Below are positions 24,101 through 33,805 of a stretch of 64,000 nt of DNA, in pieces. The notes beneath the pieces were generated by a model. The model ran no database searches and had not been told where the DNA came from. It worked only from the letters and a program-made list of their open reading frames with translations. Source of the DNA: Pseudomonas borbori (GTDB lineage Bacteria; Pseudomonadota; Gammaproteobacteria; Pseudomonadales; Pseudomonadaceae); the NCBI RefSeq assembly GCF_900115555.1, contig NZ_FOWX01000004.1, positions 172,394 to 236,393 on the forward strand, read 5' to 3'. Numbering within the stretch: the first letter of the stretch is position 1; the number at the start of each line of letters is the position of its first letter. Made by a program: the position numbers and the translations under genes.

Positions 24101-24895
24101 GCGCCAGATGCTGCGCCTGTCCTGCAGGTCGCCGACCCAGCGCGCTTGCAGGGCGGCCGCTTCTTCGCTGCTGATGTCGGCGAGCAGCTTGTCGAGTATC
24201 CCGCTGAGGAGCGCCTGGCCGTGCGGCGCGGCCATGGCCAGTTGGTAGCGATAGGGTGTTTCGCCACTGATGAACAGGCCTTCCAGCTTGAGATGGCGCA
24301 GGCTCCAGACGCTGGAGGCGAGGTCGCCGATCAGGGCGTCGGCCTGGCCGGTGGCGAGTGCTTGCAGGGCGGCATGGACGGTCGCTAGCGGCAGCAGTTG
24401 GAGGTTCGGGTGCTGGCTGCGCAGCAGTTCGTGGGGCGCATAATTCTCGACCACGGCAATTTTCAGTCCCGGCAGATCCTTCATTGCACGTGGTTGCGGG
24501 CCATCATCGCGTGCCAGGATGACGATCGGGAAGTCCAGGTAGGGGCGGGTGAAAGTCAGGTAAGCCTGGCGTTCGGGGGTCGCCATCACGGCGGGCAGCA
24601 AGTCGAGTTGGCCGGCCTTGGCCTGCGCCAGTACCTCGCTCCAGCTGTCTGTTGCGCCCGGTTGCAGGCTCACGCCCAGGCGTTGTTCGAACAGCGCGAT
24701 GTAATCGGCGGCCAGGCCCTGGTAGCGGCCCTGTGGGTCGCGGAACTCGAACGGCGGCCAGGCGGTATCGATGCCCAGGCGCAGTACGGGGTGCTCGGCA
24801 AGCCAGTTGCGCTCCTCTTCGCTTAGCGTCAAGGCGGCAGCCGGGCTGACCCAATACACCAGACACAGCAGGAGAATGGCCGGCAATCGCGGCAT
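21161..24895 (-). CDS. rmcA: RmcA-like multidomain GGDEF-EAL cyclic-di-GMP protein
   Basis: 1244 residues from the ATG at 24895, close to the length of P. aeruginosa RmcA, which has the same place beside rpoD. Order: signal peptide (LPAILLLCLVYWVSPAAA), periplasmic solute-binding domain type 3 (about 30-255), membrane helix (PGLLALCAVIAVIL), four PAS domains, GGDEF (intact LGGDEFIILLP) and EAL (AGAEALIRW; DDFGTGYSSL). In RmcA redox-active phenazines sensed through the PAS region alter c-di-GMP turnover, with the EAL part dominant. Both active-site motifs are intact here. The ligand of the periplasmic domain is unknown. It is followed by the tRNA gene. Confidence 0.9.
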   Translation of the reverse strand: MPRLPAILLLCLVYWVSPAAALTLSEEERNWLAEHPVLRLGIDTAWPPFEFRDPQGRYQGLAADYIALFEQRLGVSLQPGATDSWSEVLAQAKAGQLDLLPAVMATPERQAYLTFTRPYLDFPIVILARDDGPQPRAMKDLPGLKIAVVENYAPHELLRSQHPNLQLLPLATVHAALQALATGQADALIGDLASSVWSLRHLKLEGLFISGETPYRYQLAMAAPHGQALLSGILDKLLADISSEEAAALQARWVGDLQDRRSIWRELLLYGLPGLLALCAVIAVILRINRRLHTEMLARSLLEQELRNSEQHYRSLVENLSAIAWEARLDDYIFTYVSQHAEKLLGYPLTDWQRPGFWLSILHPDDAQQAMEYCLRESTAGRDHSLDYRMYAADGRVLWIRDIVTLTRSGDRTIMRGLMVDISEAKQAEQALRLSEQKFASVFQQCPDILVIARRADGRLLEANNAFEQQTGVPVAEALGKTASELNIWGIPGIGPTLLKRLQGESLRNLEMPFLRRDGQPFTGLISAQAFQLADTPALVVIVRDISQLKATQQQLLSSEEKFAKAFHASPDGLLISRVSDGQLIEINEGFSRITGYSSSEAAGRSTLELGVWANPADRAGMIGQIALHGSARDLSATIRTRDGQIRRCELSIQPIQVGDEPCLLTIARDITERQLMQEKLQQAATVFESTAEGVMITDPRQRIVAVNRAFSAITGFSEAEALGQTPRLLASGQHDSAFYSAMWHQLEDEGHWQGEIWNRRKNAEIYPEWLTISAVRNKDQQTTHFVAVFADISSLKHAQARLDHQAHHDSLTGLPNRTLFETRLHAALDDAQTDERQGAILFLDLDRFKHINDSLGHPVGDQLLKSIAIRLKEQLRDIDTVARLGGDEFIILLPGLHQSEDAKRVANKLLACFSPAFHIDVHEFHISASIGISLFPDDGLDVATLVKNADAAMYRAKAKGRNRVEMYTRDLTFQATERMALELELRRALEREELQLYYQPKLSLITQRLAGAEALIRWTHPVLGEIPPERFIPLAEENGLILPLGDWVLRQACRQMGEWQRLHAPFGPLSVNLAGVQLRQPQLLERITQLLDSNSLAPGLLQLEITENFIMNQTEDALSILHQLKALGVQLAIDDFGTGYSSLSYLKRLPLDTLKIDQSFVRGLPSDPHDVAITRAIIALGRSMQLTVIAEGVETKAQELFLAAEGCEQIQGFVLSRPLAADAFAHNFLGPRRSIGTTEKAPV

Positions 24896-24969
24896 GGCGG
24901 CCTCGTAACGGAGCGGGTGGTGCTCCCCAGTGTAGACGGGGCTTGAGGCGCTCGGCCAGGCAGATAGCA

Positions 24970-24995
24970 AAACCCCCGGTGTTGGCCGGGGGTTT
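24970..24995 (-). terminator. Rho-independent terminator after rpoD
   Basis: AAACCCCCGG and CCGGGGGTTT pair around TGTTGG, 4 bp past the rpoD stop on the minus strand, with a short T-run. It closes the rpsU-dnaG-rpoD operon and separates it from rmcA. Confidence 0.85.
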
Positions 24996-24999
24996 GGTG

Positions 25000-26847
<1,848 letters not shown>

Positions 26848-26914
26848 AACACCCTATCCACTGAAGGTCTTGGCGGGCTAAAAACAAGCCGCGGATTATA
26901 CCCGAATAAGACCC

Positions 26915-28906
26915 CTATGCGCCAGTTGGGCTCGGGATTACCGGTGATGCATTACGGCTCAGCAGGTTACGCAGTTGGTTTTTTTCCTCTGCACTTAACT
27001 CACTTTGACGGGCTTTGTTGATCAAATGTTCCAGGCTGCGCTCGCGTTGGCGGGCCACAAGACTAGTTATAGTGTCAAAAAACTGTTGTTCAAGGTTGTC
27101 GGCTGAAATCAGCCACTCTTTTTCCGCCAGGGCCCGTAACAGGCGGCCCTGCTCGGTGCCGTGCCAGCGCGCGAGCAGTTGCAGTGCGCGCAGTTTCGGG
27201 TTCTTTTGCAGGGCGCCAAGCAGGGCCACCAGCAGTTGTGTGTAGGTGTCGTCTTCGGCGGCGAAGTGGCTGACGTCTTCGACATTCTGGGCCAGTTCGG
27301 GGTGATGCAGCAAAGTGCGCAAGGCGCTCAGGTGCGGCGATTCGACGCTGACGGCGGTGCGTGGCGCGCGTGGCGTGAAGTCGTCGCGGCCCTTTTTACT
27401 CCATTTGCCGCCTTCTTTCTTCCAGTCGCTCTTGCCCTTGCTGCGTTCTAAGCCCGCCGTAGGGCTGGGGTTTTCGTATTCATTGGGGCCGGGGGCGACG
27501 TCGTAGTAGGCGCTGTCGGGTATTTCGCCATGGTCCGGATAGTAGTCGCCGGGGGGCGGGTTGGCACTGGGTGGGACGCCGCTCTTGGTGGCGGGTGCCA
27601 TCTGGCCCAGGGCTTCGCCGCTGAGGCCGGTGATCTCGCTGAGGCGCTGGCGCATCAGGGCGCGCAGGTTGTTGCCGGGGATCTTGTCGATCAGTGGGGC
27701 GGCCAGGGTCACCAGGTGGGCTTTGCCTTCCAGTGAGCGCGGGTCGGCCTCTTCGCTGAGTTGCTGGAAGAAATAGTCGGCCAGCGGCTGCGCGTGCTGG
27801 TTGATGCGCGCGCGGAAGGCGTCGGTGCCTTCGCTGCGGACCAGGGTGTCCGGGTCTTCGCCGTCGGGGAGGAACAGGAAGCGTGCGCGCCGGCCATCCT
27901 GCAGGCTCGGCAGGGTCGCTTCCAGGGCGCGCCAGGCGGCATTGCGTCCGGCCGCGTCGCCGTCGAAGCAGAACAGCACGCTGGGCACGACGCGGAACAG
28001 GCGCTTGAGGTGTTCTTCGCTGGTGGCGGTGCCGAGGGTGGCGACGGCGTTGCGCAGGCCTTGCTGGGCCAGGGCGATGACGTCCATGTAGCCCTCGACC
28101 ACCATGATCTCGTCGAGGTCGCGGTTGCTCTTGCGCGCCTCGAACAGGCCGTAGAGTTCCTGGCCCTTGTGGAATACCGGGGTTTCCGGGGAGTTCAGGT
28201 ACTTGGGCTTGTCGTCGCCGAGCACCCGGCCGCCGAAGGCGATCACCCGCCCGCGGCTGTCGCGGATGGGGAACATGATGCGGTCGCGGAAGCGGTCGTA
28301 GCGCTTGATCTTTTCCGGGTTATCGGCGTTCTCCACCAGCAGGCCGGCATCGATCATGGCCTTCTGCTGCAGGCTGTCGCTGGCCAGGTGCTTGTGCAGG
28401 TTGTCCCAGCCGGGCGGAGCGAAGCCCAGGCCGAAGTCGCGGGCGATCTCGCCGGACAGGCCGCGGCCCTTGAGGTAGTCGACGGCGGCCTTGCGCTGCG
28501 GATGGCTCTTCAGGGCCTGGCGGTAATACTCGGCGGCGGCGGTCAGCAGCGGGTAGAGCGGTGAATCGGTGGGCTGGCGCGGTTTGCTGCTGTTGCGTCC
28601 GCCCTCTTCGCGCGGCACCTCCATGCCGGCGCGCTTGGCCAGGTCCTCGACCGCCTGGGGGAAATCCAGTTGGTCGTGGTCCATGACGAAGCCCAAGGCA
28701 TTGCCGCCGGCGCCGCAGCCGAAGCAGTAATAGAACTGTTTGTCCGGGCTGACGCTGAACGAGGGGGTTTTTTCTTTATGGAAGGGGCAGCAGGCGGTGT
28801 AGTTCTTGCCGGCCTTTTTCAGCTGGATGCGCGAGGCGACCACGTCGACGATATCGGTGCGGTTGAGTAGGTCATCGATAAAAGACTGTGGGATCAGGCC
28901 GGCCAT
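26915..28906 (-). CDS. dnaG: DNA primase
   Basis: 663 residues. The zinc-binding domain is at the start (CPFHKEKTPSFSVSPDKQFY, then CFGCGAGG), the TOPRIM catalytic core in the middle (EIMVVEGYMDVIAL and LFCFDGDAAGRNAAWRALEA), and a DnaB-binding helical domain at the end (QQFFDTITSLVARQRERSLE). A proline-, glycine- and lysine-rich linker (about 440-520) joins core and C-terminal domain and is longer than in E. coli. It makes RNA primers for replication. The operon position between rpsU and rpoD is conserved. Confidence 0.98.
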   Translation of the reverse strand: MAGLIPQSFIDDLLNRTDIVDVVASRIQLKKAGKNYTACCPFHKEKTPSFSVSPDKQFYYCFGCGAGGNALGFVMDHDQLDFPQAVEDLAKRAGMEVPREEGGRNSSKPRQPTDSPLYPLLTAAAEYYRQALKSHPQRKAAVDYLKGRGLSGEIARDFGLGFAPPGWDNLHKHLASDSLQQKAMIDAGLLVENADNPEKIKRYDRFRDRIMFPIRDSRGRVIAFGGRVLGDDKPKYLNSPETPVFHKGQELYGLFEARKSNRDLDEIMVVEGYMDVIALAQQGLRNAVATLGTATSEEHLKRLFRVVPSVLFCFDGDAAGRNAAWRALEATLPSLQDGRRARFLFLPDGEDPDTLVRSEGTDAFRARINQHAQPLADYFFQQLSEEADPRSLEGKAHLVTLAAPLIDKIPGNNLRALMRQRLSEITGLSGEALGQMAPATKSGVPPSANPPPGDYYPDHGEIPDSAYYDVAPGPNEYENPSPTAGLERSKGKSDWKKEGGKWSKKGRDDFTPRAPRTAVSVESPHLSALRTLLHHPELAQNVEDVSHFAAEDDTYTQLLVALLGALQKNPKLRALQLLARWHGTEQGRLLRALAEKEWLISADNLEQQFFDTITSLVARQRERSLEHLINKARQSELSAEEKNQLRNLLSRNASPVIPSPTGA

Positions 28907-28963
28907 AGGCGCTCAGGATACTGCCGTGCGAGGCGGCGGGACAAATACTTGCGGAAACCAAAA

Positions 28964-29023
28964 GACTCCGCGCCACCCATGGGTGGCGCGGAGTCCAAAA
29001 GCGAAGCCCGGCCGAGGCCGGGC
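28964..29023 (-). terminator. Two stacked hairpins between rpsU and dnaG
   Basis: The first, at 29006-29023, is GCCCGGCC-GA-GGCCGGGC. The second, at 28964-28995, is a perfect 32-bp palindrome (16 bases GACTCCGCGCCACCCA and its complement) followed on the minus strand by TTTTGG. Such structures in this operon act as a partial terminator or processing site that lets rpsU be expressed far above dnaG and rpoD. Confidence 0.75.
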
Positions 29024-29072
29024 ATTCAGGCGTTGCGCTTGTAGCTATGCGTGCAGGCGAAAGCCGTGGCGC

Positions 29073-29288
29073 TTAGTACAGGCGGACGCTACGGCGCTGT
29101 TCGCGCTGTACTTTCTTGGCGTGACGCTTAACAGCGGCTGCTGCTTTGCGCTTACGCTCGGAAGTCGGCTTTTCGTAAAATTCACGGCTGCGAACTTCGG
29201 CCAGAACACCGGCTTTTTCGCAGGAGCGCTTGAAACGACGCAGAGCTACGTCGAAGGGTTCGTTCTCTTTAACTTTGACGGCTGGCAT
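29073..29288 (-). CDS. rpsU: 30S ribosomal protein bS21
   Basis: 71 residues, [20 protein letters not shown] to the arginine-rich end RREQ-type tail ([14 protein letters not shown]), full length for bS21. The internal ATG at 29288 is the family start; the longer frame upstream overlaps the promoter. bS21 helps 30S subunits engage mRNA at initiation. First gene of the operon rpsU-dnaG-rpoD, divergent from tsaD. Confidence 0.98.
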   Translation of the reverse strand: MPAVKVKENEPFDVALRRFKRSCEKAGVLAEVRSREFYEKPTSERKRKAAAAVKRHAKKVQREQRRSVRLY

Positions 29289-29371
29289 CCAGGGCGTACC
29301 TTCTTTATTACCGGGGGGTGTCGTACTCCTGGCAAATGGCGCTGGAGAACGTACGTTTTTAAGGGTTGCGG

Positions 29372-29400
29372 ATGTTACCGTCTCAGCAGCAGGAATGCAA
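29372..29400 (-). promoter_or_regulatory. Sigma-70 promoter of the rpsU-dnaG-rpoD operon
   Basis: On the minus strand TTGCAT (29395-29400) and TAACAT (29372-29377) are separated by exactly 17 bp, 84 bp ahead of the rpsU start codon. This is the best -35/-10 pair in the divergent rpsU-tsaD region. Confidence 0.55.
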
Positions 29401-29494
29401 AGCCTCTGATCGAAAAGGACTGGTCTGAGTCCGTCGGCGCCGATTATCATGCGCGCCTTCTGGCGTTTAGCCACTCGATATCAAGGCGTTGCCC

Positions 29495-30526
29495 ATGCTG
29501 GTACTGGGGTTGGAAACTTCCTGCGATGAGACAGGCGTCGCACTCTATCACAGCGAGCGTGGTTTGCTGGCCGATGCCTTGTTCAGTCAGATCGAGCAGC
29601 ACCGCATCTACGGCGGGGTGGTGCCCGAGCTGGCCTCGCGCGACCACGTCAAGCGCATGCTGCCGTTGATCCGCGAAGTATTGGCCGAGGCCAAGTGCAC
29701 GCCGGGCGAAGTCGAAGCTGTTGCCTATACCGCGGGTCCTGGGCTGGTCGGCGCGCTGCTGGTGGGGGCTTCCTGTGCCCAGGCGCTGGCCTTCGCCTGG
29801 GGCATTCCGGCGCTTGGCGTGCACCATATGGAAGGCCACTTGCTGGCGCCGATGCTGGAAGAAAATCCGCCGGCGTTTCCGTTCGTCGCTTTGTTGGTCT
29901 CCGGTGGCCATACCCAGCTGGTGAGGGTCGATGGCATCGGTCGTTACCAGCTGCTCGGCGAGTCGCTCGACGATGCCGCCGGCGAAGCCTTCGACAAGAC
30001 CGCCAAGCTGATGGGCCTGCCATACCCGGGCGGGCCGGAGATCGCCCGGCTGGCCGAGCAGGGCACGCCAGGGCGCTTTACCTTCCCGCGGCCGATGACC
30101 GACCGGCCGGGGCTGGATTTCAGTTTCAGCGGCTTGAAGACCTTTACCCTCAATACCTGGCAGCAGTGCCGCACCGCCGGCGATGACGGCGAGCAGACCC
30201 GTTGTGATGTCGCCCTGGCGTTCCAGCAGGCGGTGGTCGAGACCCTGGTCATCAAGTGCCGGCGGGCGCTCAAGCAGACCGGGCTTAGCTCGCTGGTGAT
30301 CGCCGGCGGCGTCAGCGCGAACAAGGCGCTGCGTCTGGGCTTGGAGAAGATGCTCGGCGAGTTCAAGGGGCAGGTGTTCTACGCCCGTCCGGCGTTCTGC
30401 ACCGACAACGGCGCGATGATCGCCTATGCCGGCTGCCAGCGCCTCAAGGCCGGTCAGCATGAGGAGCTGAACATCAAGGTGCAGGCGCGCTGGCCGATGG
30501 AGCAGTTGCCGCCGCTTGGCCAGTGA
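29495..30526 (+). CDS. tsaD: tRNA N6-adenosine threonylcarbamoyltransferase
   Basis: 343 residues from ATG 29495 ([20 protein letters not shown]), preceded by AAGG; a TTG 6 bp upstream is less likely. The ASKHA-fold metal and nucleotide motifs are visible: HMEGHL (metal histidines), VSGGHTQLV, and [13 protein letters not shown]. With TsaB, TsaE and TsaC it places the t6A modification at A37 of tRNAs that read ANN codons. Essential in most bacteria. Divergent from rpsU and convergent with plsY, as in P. aeruginosa. Confidence 0.97.
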   Translation: MLVLGLETSCDETGVALYHSERGLLADALFSQIEQHRIYGGVVPELASRDHVKRMLPLIREVLAEAKCTPGEVEAVAYTAGPGLVGALLVGASCAQALAFAWGIPALGVHHMEGHLLAPMLEENPPAFPFVALLVSGGHTQLVRVDGIGRYQLLGESLDDAAGEAFDKTAKLMGLPYPGGPEIARLAEQGTPGRFTFPRPMTDRPGLDFSFSGLKTFTLNTWQQCRTAGDDGEQTRCDVALAFQQAVVETLVIKCRRALKQTGLSSLVIAGGVSANKALRLGLEKMLGEFKGQVFYARPAFCTDNGAMIAYAGCQRLKAGQHEELNIKVQARWPMEQLPPLGQ

Positions 30527-30562
30527 GTCTGCATTGCATTCTTAGGGGCTTGCCGCGGTCGC

Positions 30563-31132
30563 CTAAAAATGCCGCTCCCGGCCGTCGAACAGGTCGCGCA
30601 GATTGCTGCGGTGCCGCCAGACGATCAGGCCGGTGACCGCGCTCATCGGCAGCAATGCTTCGGGTTGTTGCCAGGCCAGCAGTGGCAGGCTCAGTGGCGT
30701 GGCGATCAGTGCGGCCAATGAGCTGGTGCGGGTCAGGTTGAAACTCAGTAACCAGGCGCAGATGGCCAGCAGTGCAGCCGGTGGGTAAAGTCCCAGCAGC
30801 ATGCCGGCGGCGGTGGCGACGCCTTTGCCGCCGCGGAAACGGAAATACAGCGGATACAGATGGCCGATCACCGCGGCGAGGCCGAGCCAGGCTTGTTGTT
30901 GCAGGCTCAAGCCGAGCAGGGCGCCGGCCAGGACCGGGAGTAGGCCCTTGAGCAGGTCGCCGAGCAGGGTCAGGCCGGCCAGGCGTTTGCCGGCGACCCG
31001 CAGCATATTGGTGGCGCCGGGGTTGCCCGAGCCACTGACGCGCGGATCCGGCCCGCCGGCCTTGCGGCTGAGTAGAATGGCGAAGGACAGTGAGCCGAGC
31101 AGGTAGGCGAGGATCGCCAGTAGCCAAAACAT
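30563..31132 (-). CDS. plsY: Glycerol-3-phosphate acyltransferase PlsY
   Basis: A 189-residue inner-membrane protein with five hydrophobic segments. The three PlsY motifs are present: [32 protein letters not shown] and the later TRTSSLAAL region. It transfers acyl groups from acyl-phosphate to glycerol-3-phosphate, the first step of phospholipid synthesis. The ATG at 31132 is preferred over the one at 31141 because GTGGA lies 9 bp before it. Divergent from folB. Confidence 0.95.
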   Translation of the reverse strand: MFWLLAILAYLLGSLSFAILLSRKAGGPDPRVSGSGNPGATNMLRVAGKRLAGLTLLGDLLKGLLPVLAGALLGLSLQQQAWLGLAAVIGHLYPLYFRFRGGKGVATAAGMLLGLYPPAALLAICAWLLSFNLTRTSSLAALIATPLSLPLLAWQQPEALLPMSAVTGLIVWRHRSNLRDLFDGRERHF

Positions 31133-31396
31133 GGTAGCCATTCCACGCTGAGGGAATGGCGGGATTCTAGCAGGCGGTTGGAAAAGGTAGCGAGCGCAGG
31201 CGGTGGCTCACGTGCGGCGCGGCGATGGCGTGCAGGGCTGGTCCGACAGGGCAAAAGCGCGGTGTATGAGTCGCAAATGAGCATTTAAACCGGATTCCAA
31301 CGCCGTATAGTCGGGCACAGTAGGTGTTACTCGGTTAGCCGGCAGCTATGCTGCGGCTTTGTCGTGTGGTGGTTTTTCGTGTTGTGGAGAGCGTGC

Positions 31397-31753
31397 TTGG
31401 ACACAGTGTTTATTGAAGGTCTGGAAGTCGATACGGTAATCGGCGCCTACGACTGGGAGCGCTCCATTCGCCAGTGCTTGCGCCTGGATCTGTGCCTGGG
31501 GTGGGACAACCGTCCGGCAGCGGCTGACGATGACCTGAGCAAGGCGCTGGATTACGCGGCAGTGTCGGCGCGTGTGCAGGCCTTCGCCAGTGAAGCGCAG
31601 TTCATTCTGGTGGAAACCTTTGCCGAACGACTGGCCGCGGTGTTGCTGAGCGAGTTCCAGATCCCCTGGCTGCGCCTCCGGCTGACCAAGCCCGGCGCGG
31701 TACCGGCCGCGATTGGCGGTGTTGGCGTGGAGATCGAGCGCGGATGTCGCTAA
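31397..31753 (+). CDS. folB: Dihydroneopterin aldolase
   Basis: 118 residues. The TTG at 31397 is taken as start (LDTVFIEGLEVDTVIGAYDW reads as M-D-T-V-F...), since this matches the family N terminus and GGAGA lies upstream; the longer frame would add 11 unrelated residues. Conserved segments are GAYDWERSIRQ and LRLTKPGAVPAA with the catalytic lysine. It cleaves dihydroneopterin to 6-hydroxymethyl-dihydropterin in folate synthesis. The end overlaps folK by 10 bp, coupling the next step of the pathway. Confidence 0.95.
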   Translation: MDTVFIEGLEVDTVIGAYDWERSIRQCLRLDLCLGWDNRPAAADDDLSKALDYAAVSARVQAFASEAQFILVETFAERLAAVLLSEFQIPWLRLRLTKPGAVPAAIGGVGVEIERGCR

Positions 31754-32283
31754 CTCCCGTTGTGCTCGGGCTGGGCAGCAATATCGAGCGAGAGGCGCAT
31801 TTGCAGGCTGGGCTCGATGCGTTGGCCGCCATTCTGCGCGACATGCGCTGCTCGCCGGTGTTCGAAAGTCAGGCGGTGGGTATCAAGAGTGGGCCCTTCT
31901 TCAATCTGGTGGTGGCCGGCTACAGCGACTTGCCGCTGGGCGAGCTGGACCGCCGGCTGAAATTCATCGAGGCGGACAACGGCCGCTATGCTCCCGAACG
32001 CAAGGGCCTGCCGCTGGATATCGATGTCCTGCTGTATGGTGATCAGGTCGGTAATTTCGATGGCCTGATCCTGCCGCGTGCGGAAATCCTCAAGAACGCC
32101 TTCGTACTCTGGCCGCTTTCGCTGTTGCTGCCGGAGCGTTTGCACCCGGGCGAGCAGCGCAGTTTTGCCACGCTGTGGCGGACGGCGCAGATCGAGCAGC
32201 AACTCTGTCCTGTGCCATTCCGGTGGCGCGGAAGCGAGCTGACCCCGAGCGAGCTGCTCCAAGCGTTCCCAAGTCCCGCGTAG
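31744..32283 (+). CDS. folK: 6-hydroxymethyl-7,8-dihydropterin pyrophosphokinase
   Basis: 179 residues. LGLGSNIEREAHLQAGLDAL is the usual N terminus, and DNGRYAPERKGLPLDIDVLL carries the D-I-D metal-binding motif and the R-x-x-x-R region. It transfers pyrophosphate from ATP to the product of FolB. The stop codon TAG (32281-32283) falls within a palindromic repeat shared with the convergent cca gene. Confidence 0.95.
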   Translation: MSLTPVVLGLGSNIEREAHLQAGLDALAAILRDMRCSPVFESQAVGIKSGPFFNLVVAGYSDLPLGELDRRLKFIEADNGRYAPERKGLPLDIDVLLYGDQVGNFDGLILPRAEILKNAFVLWPLSLLLPERLHPGEQRSFATLWRTAQIEQQLCPVPFRWRGSELTPSELLQAFPSPA

Positions 32284-32316
32284 GGTGCGCTACGCGCACC
32301 AGTGCACGCCCTACGC
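32278..32316. repeat. Palindromic GTAGGGTGCGC-type repeat spanning both stop codons of folK and cca
   Basis: GCGTAGGGTGCGC and TGCACGCCCTACGC form a dyad around TACGCGCACCAG. The TAG at 32281 ends folK and the TAG read from 32313-32311 ends cca, so one repeat supplies both stops and probably serves as bidirectional terminator. A related half element is at 62735-62756. Confidence 0.65.
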
Positions 32317-33534
32317 CTGCGCCTTGTAGGCCTTGAGCGCCTTGAGGCGCTCGCCCCTGAGCGCCTCGCCCAGTTCGGGGCCTTGCAGGCCCTGCTCCAG
32401 CAGCGGCTGCACCGCCACGGCACGGGCCGCCTGCATGGCCCCGCGCAGGTAATCGGCCTGCGGGTAGGCGCGTTGTTCCAGGCCGGCCCGGCCCCGGGCA
32501 TCCATTTCGCAGGCGCCGATGAACGCCTCGAAGCGTTGCGGGCGGCGAAACACATCGAAGTGCTGCAGCAGCTCCAGCAGGGTCGAGGCTTTCAGCTCCA
32601 GGGCGCGGTGGCCGTGGGTGTGGTACTCGCCGACCAGCAGGGCCAGCTCCTGGCAGTCTTTGGGCGCCTTGCTGCGCGCGTTGATCGCCCGGATCAGCTT
32701 CAGCCCGCGTCGCTCGTGAGCGATATGCCGGGGCCAGTCGGCCATTGGCGTCAGGCCTTTGCCGACATCGTGCAGCAGGCAGGCCCAGCGCACCGCCAGC
32801 GGTTGCCGGTGTTCGGCGCACTGGCGCAGCACGCTGAGTACGTGCGCGCCGGTGTCGATTTCCGGGTGATGAGCGGGTGGTTGGGGCACGCCGAACAGGG
32901 CGTCGACTTCCGGTAGCAGCGCCTTGAGGGCGCCGCAGTCGCGCAGGACCTGGATAAACACGTCGGGGCGGGGTTCGAGCAGGGCGCGGGAGATTTCCTT
33001 CCAGCTGCGCTCGGCGGTGAGCGCCGAAAGTTCGCCGGAGTCGCTCAGTTGCCGCATCAGCGCCAGGGTCTCGGGCGCCACGCGAAAACCCAGGGGCGCA
33101 TAGCGCGCGGCGAAGCGGGCGACCCGCAGCACACGCAGCGGGTCTTCGGCGAAGGCCGGGGAGACGTGCCGTAGCAGCCTGGCTGCGAGGTCGCGCTGGC
33201 CGCCATAGGGGTCGATCAGGCCGCCTTGTGCATCCTCGGCCATGGCGTTGACGGTGAGGTCGCGGCGGATCAGGTCTTCTTCGAGGGTGACGTCCGGGCT
33301 GGCATGGAAGGTGAAGCCGCCATAGCCGCGTCCGCTCTTGCGCTCGGTCCGCGCCAGGGCGTACTCCTCACCGGTTTGCGGGTGCAGGAACACCGGGAAG
33401 TCTGCGCCCACCGGGCGGAATCCCTGTTCGTGCATCTGTTCGGCCGTGGCCCCGACCACCACCCAGTCGACTTCGCTGACCGGGCGTCCCAACAGGCGGT
33501 CGCGCACTGCGCCGCCCACTTTGTAAATCTGCAT
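32311..33534 (-). CDS. cca: tRNA nucleotidyltransferase (CCA-adding enzyme) with HD domain
   Basis: 407 residues from ATG 33534 ([20 protein letters not shown]), with GGAGGAG just upstream. The nucleotidyltransferase signature is [10 protein letters not shown] and SEVDWVVVG (D-x-D pair), then [10 protein letters not shown] and the RxxR-type CCA motif region [15 protein letters not shown]. The C-terminal HD domain is intact ([21 protein letters not shown]), the layout of the multifunctional gammaproteobacterial enzyme. It builds or repairs the CCA end of tRNAs. Convergent with folK. Confidence 0.96.
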   Translation of the reverse strand: MQIYKVGGAVRDRLLGRPVSEVDWVVVGATAEQMHEQGFRPVGADFPVFLHPQTGEEYALARTERKSGRGYGGFTFHASPDVTLEEDLIRRDLTVNAMAEDAQGGLIDPYGGQRDLAARLLRHVSPAFAEDPLRVLRVARFAARYAPLGFRVAPETLALMRQLSDSGELSALTAERSWKEISRALLEPRPDVFIQVLRDCGALKALLPEVDALFGVPQPPAHHPEIDTGAHVLSVLRQCAEHRQPLAVRWACLLHDVGKGLTPMADWPRHIAHERRGLKLIRAINARSKAPKDCQELALLVGEYHTHGHRALELKASTLLELLQHFDVFRRPQRFEAFIGACEMDARGRAGLEQRAYPQADYLRGAMQAARAVAVQPLLEQGLQGPELGEALRGERLKALKAYKAQA

Positions 33535-33626
33535 GCCTGCTCCTCCGTTGCGGCACAGCATAACGGCTGGAGGGGCTGAGCGGCCATGGCTGGAGTGGGT
33601 GGGCAGTCGAGAGTGGAGGCGCGGCC

Positions 33627-33779
33627 GTTCACTTTGGCGAAGTGAACGCGCGATACCCTAGCCTGGATAAGCCTTGGCGCAATCCGGGGAAATCTGGCGT
33701 CGACCAACCGCTCCCGGATTGGGCCACGTCCTGGCCACCTTGCTTGCTTCAAACGCAGTTGCTCACGTCATCCAGGCTA
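33627..33779. repeat. Hairpin plus nested inverted-repeat element between spoVR and cca
   Basis: A perfect hairpin GTTCACTT-TGGCG-AAGTGAAC (33627-33647) is followed by a 121-bp nested dyad: outer arms TAGCCTGGAT (33659) and ATCCAGGCTA (33770-33779), inner arms AATCCGGG (33681) and CCCGGATT (33713-33720). The arms resemble the CCTGGAT...ATCCGGG repeats scattered between genes of pseudomonads. No gene is present in 33535-33805. Confidence 0.65.
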
Positions 33780-33805
33780 ATGGGGGCGTGGCTAGCGGGG
33801 TGCGC

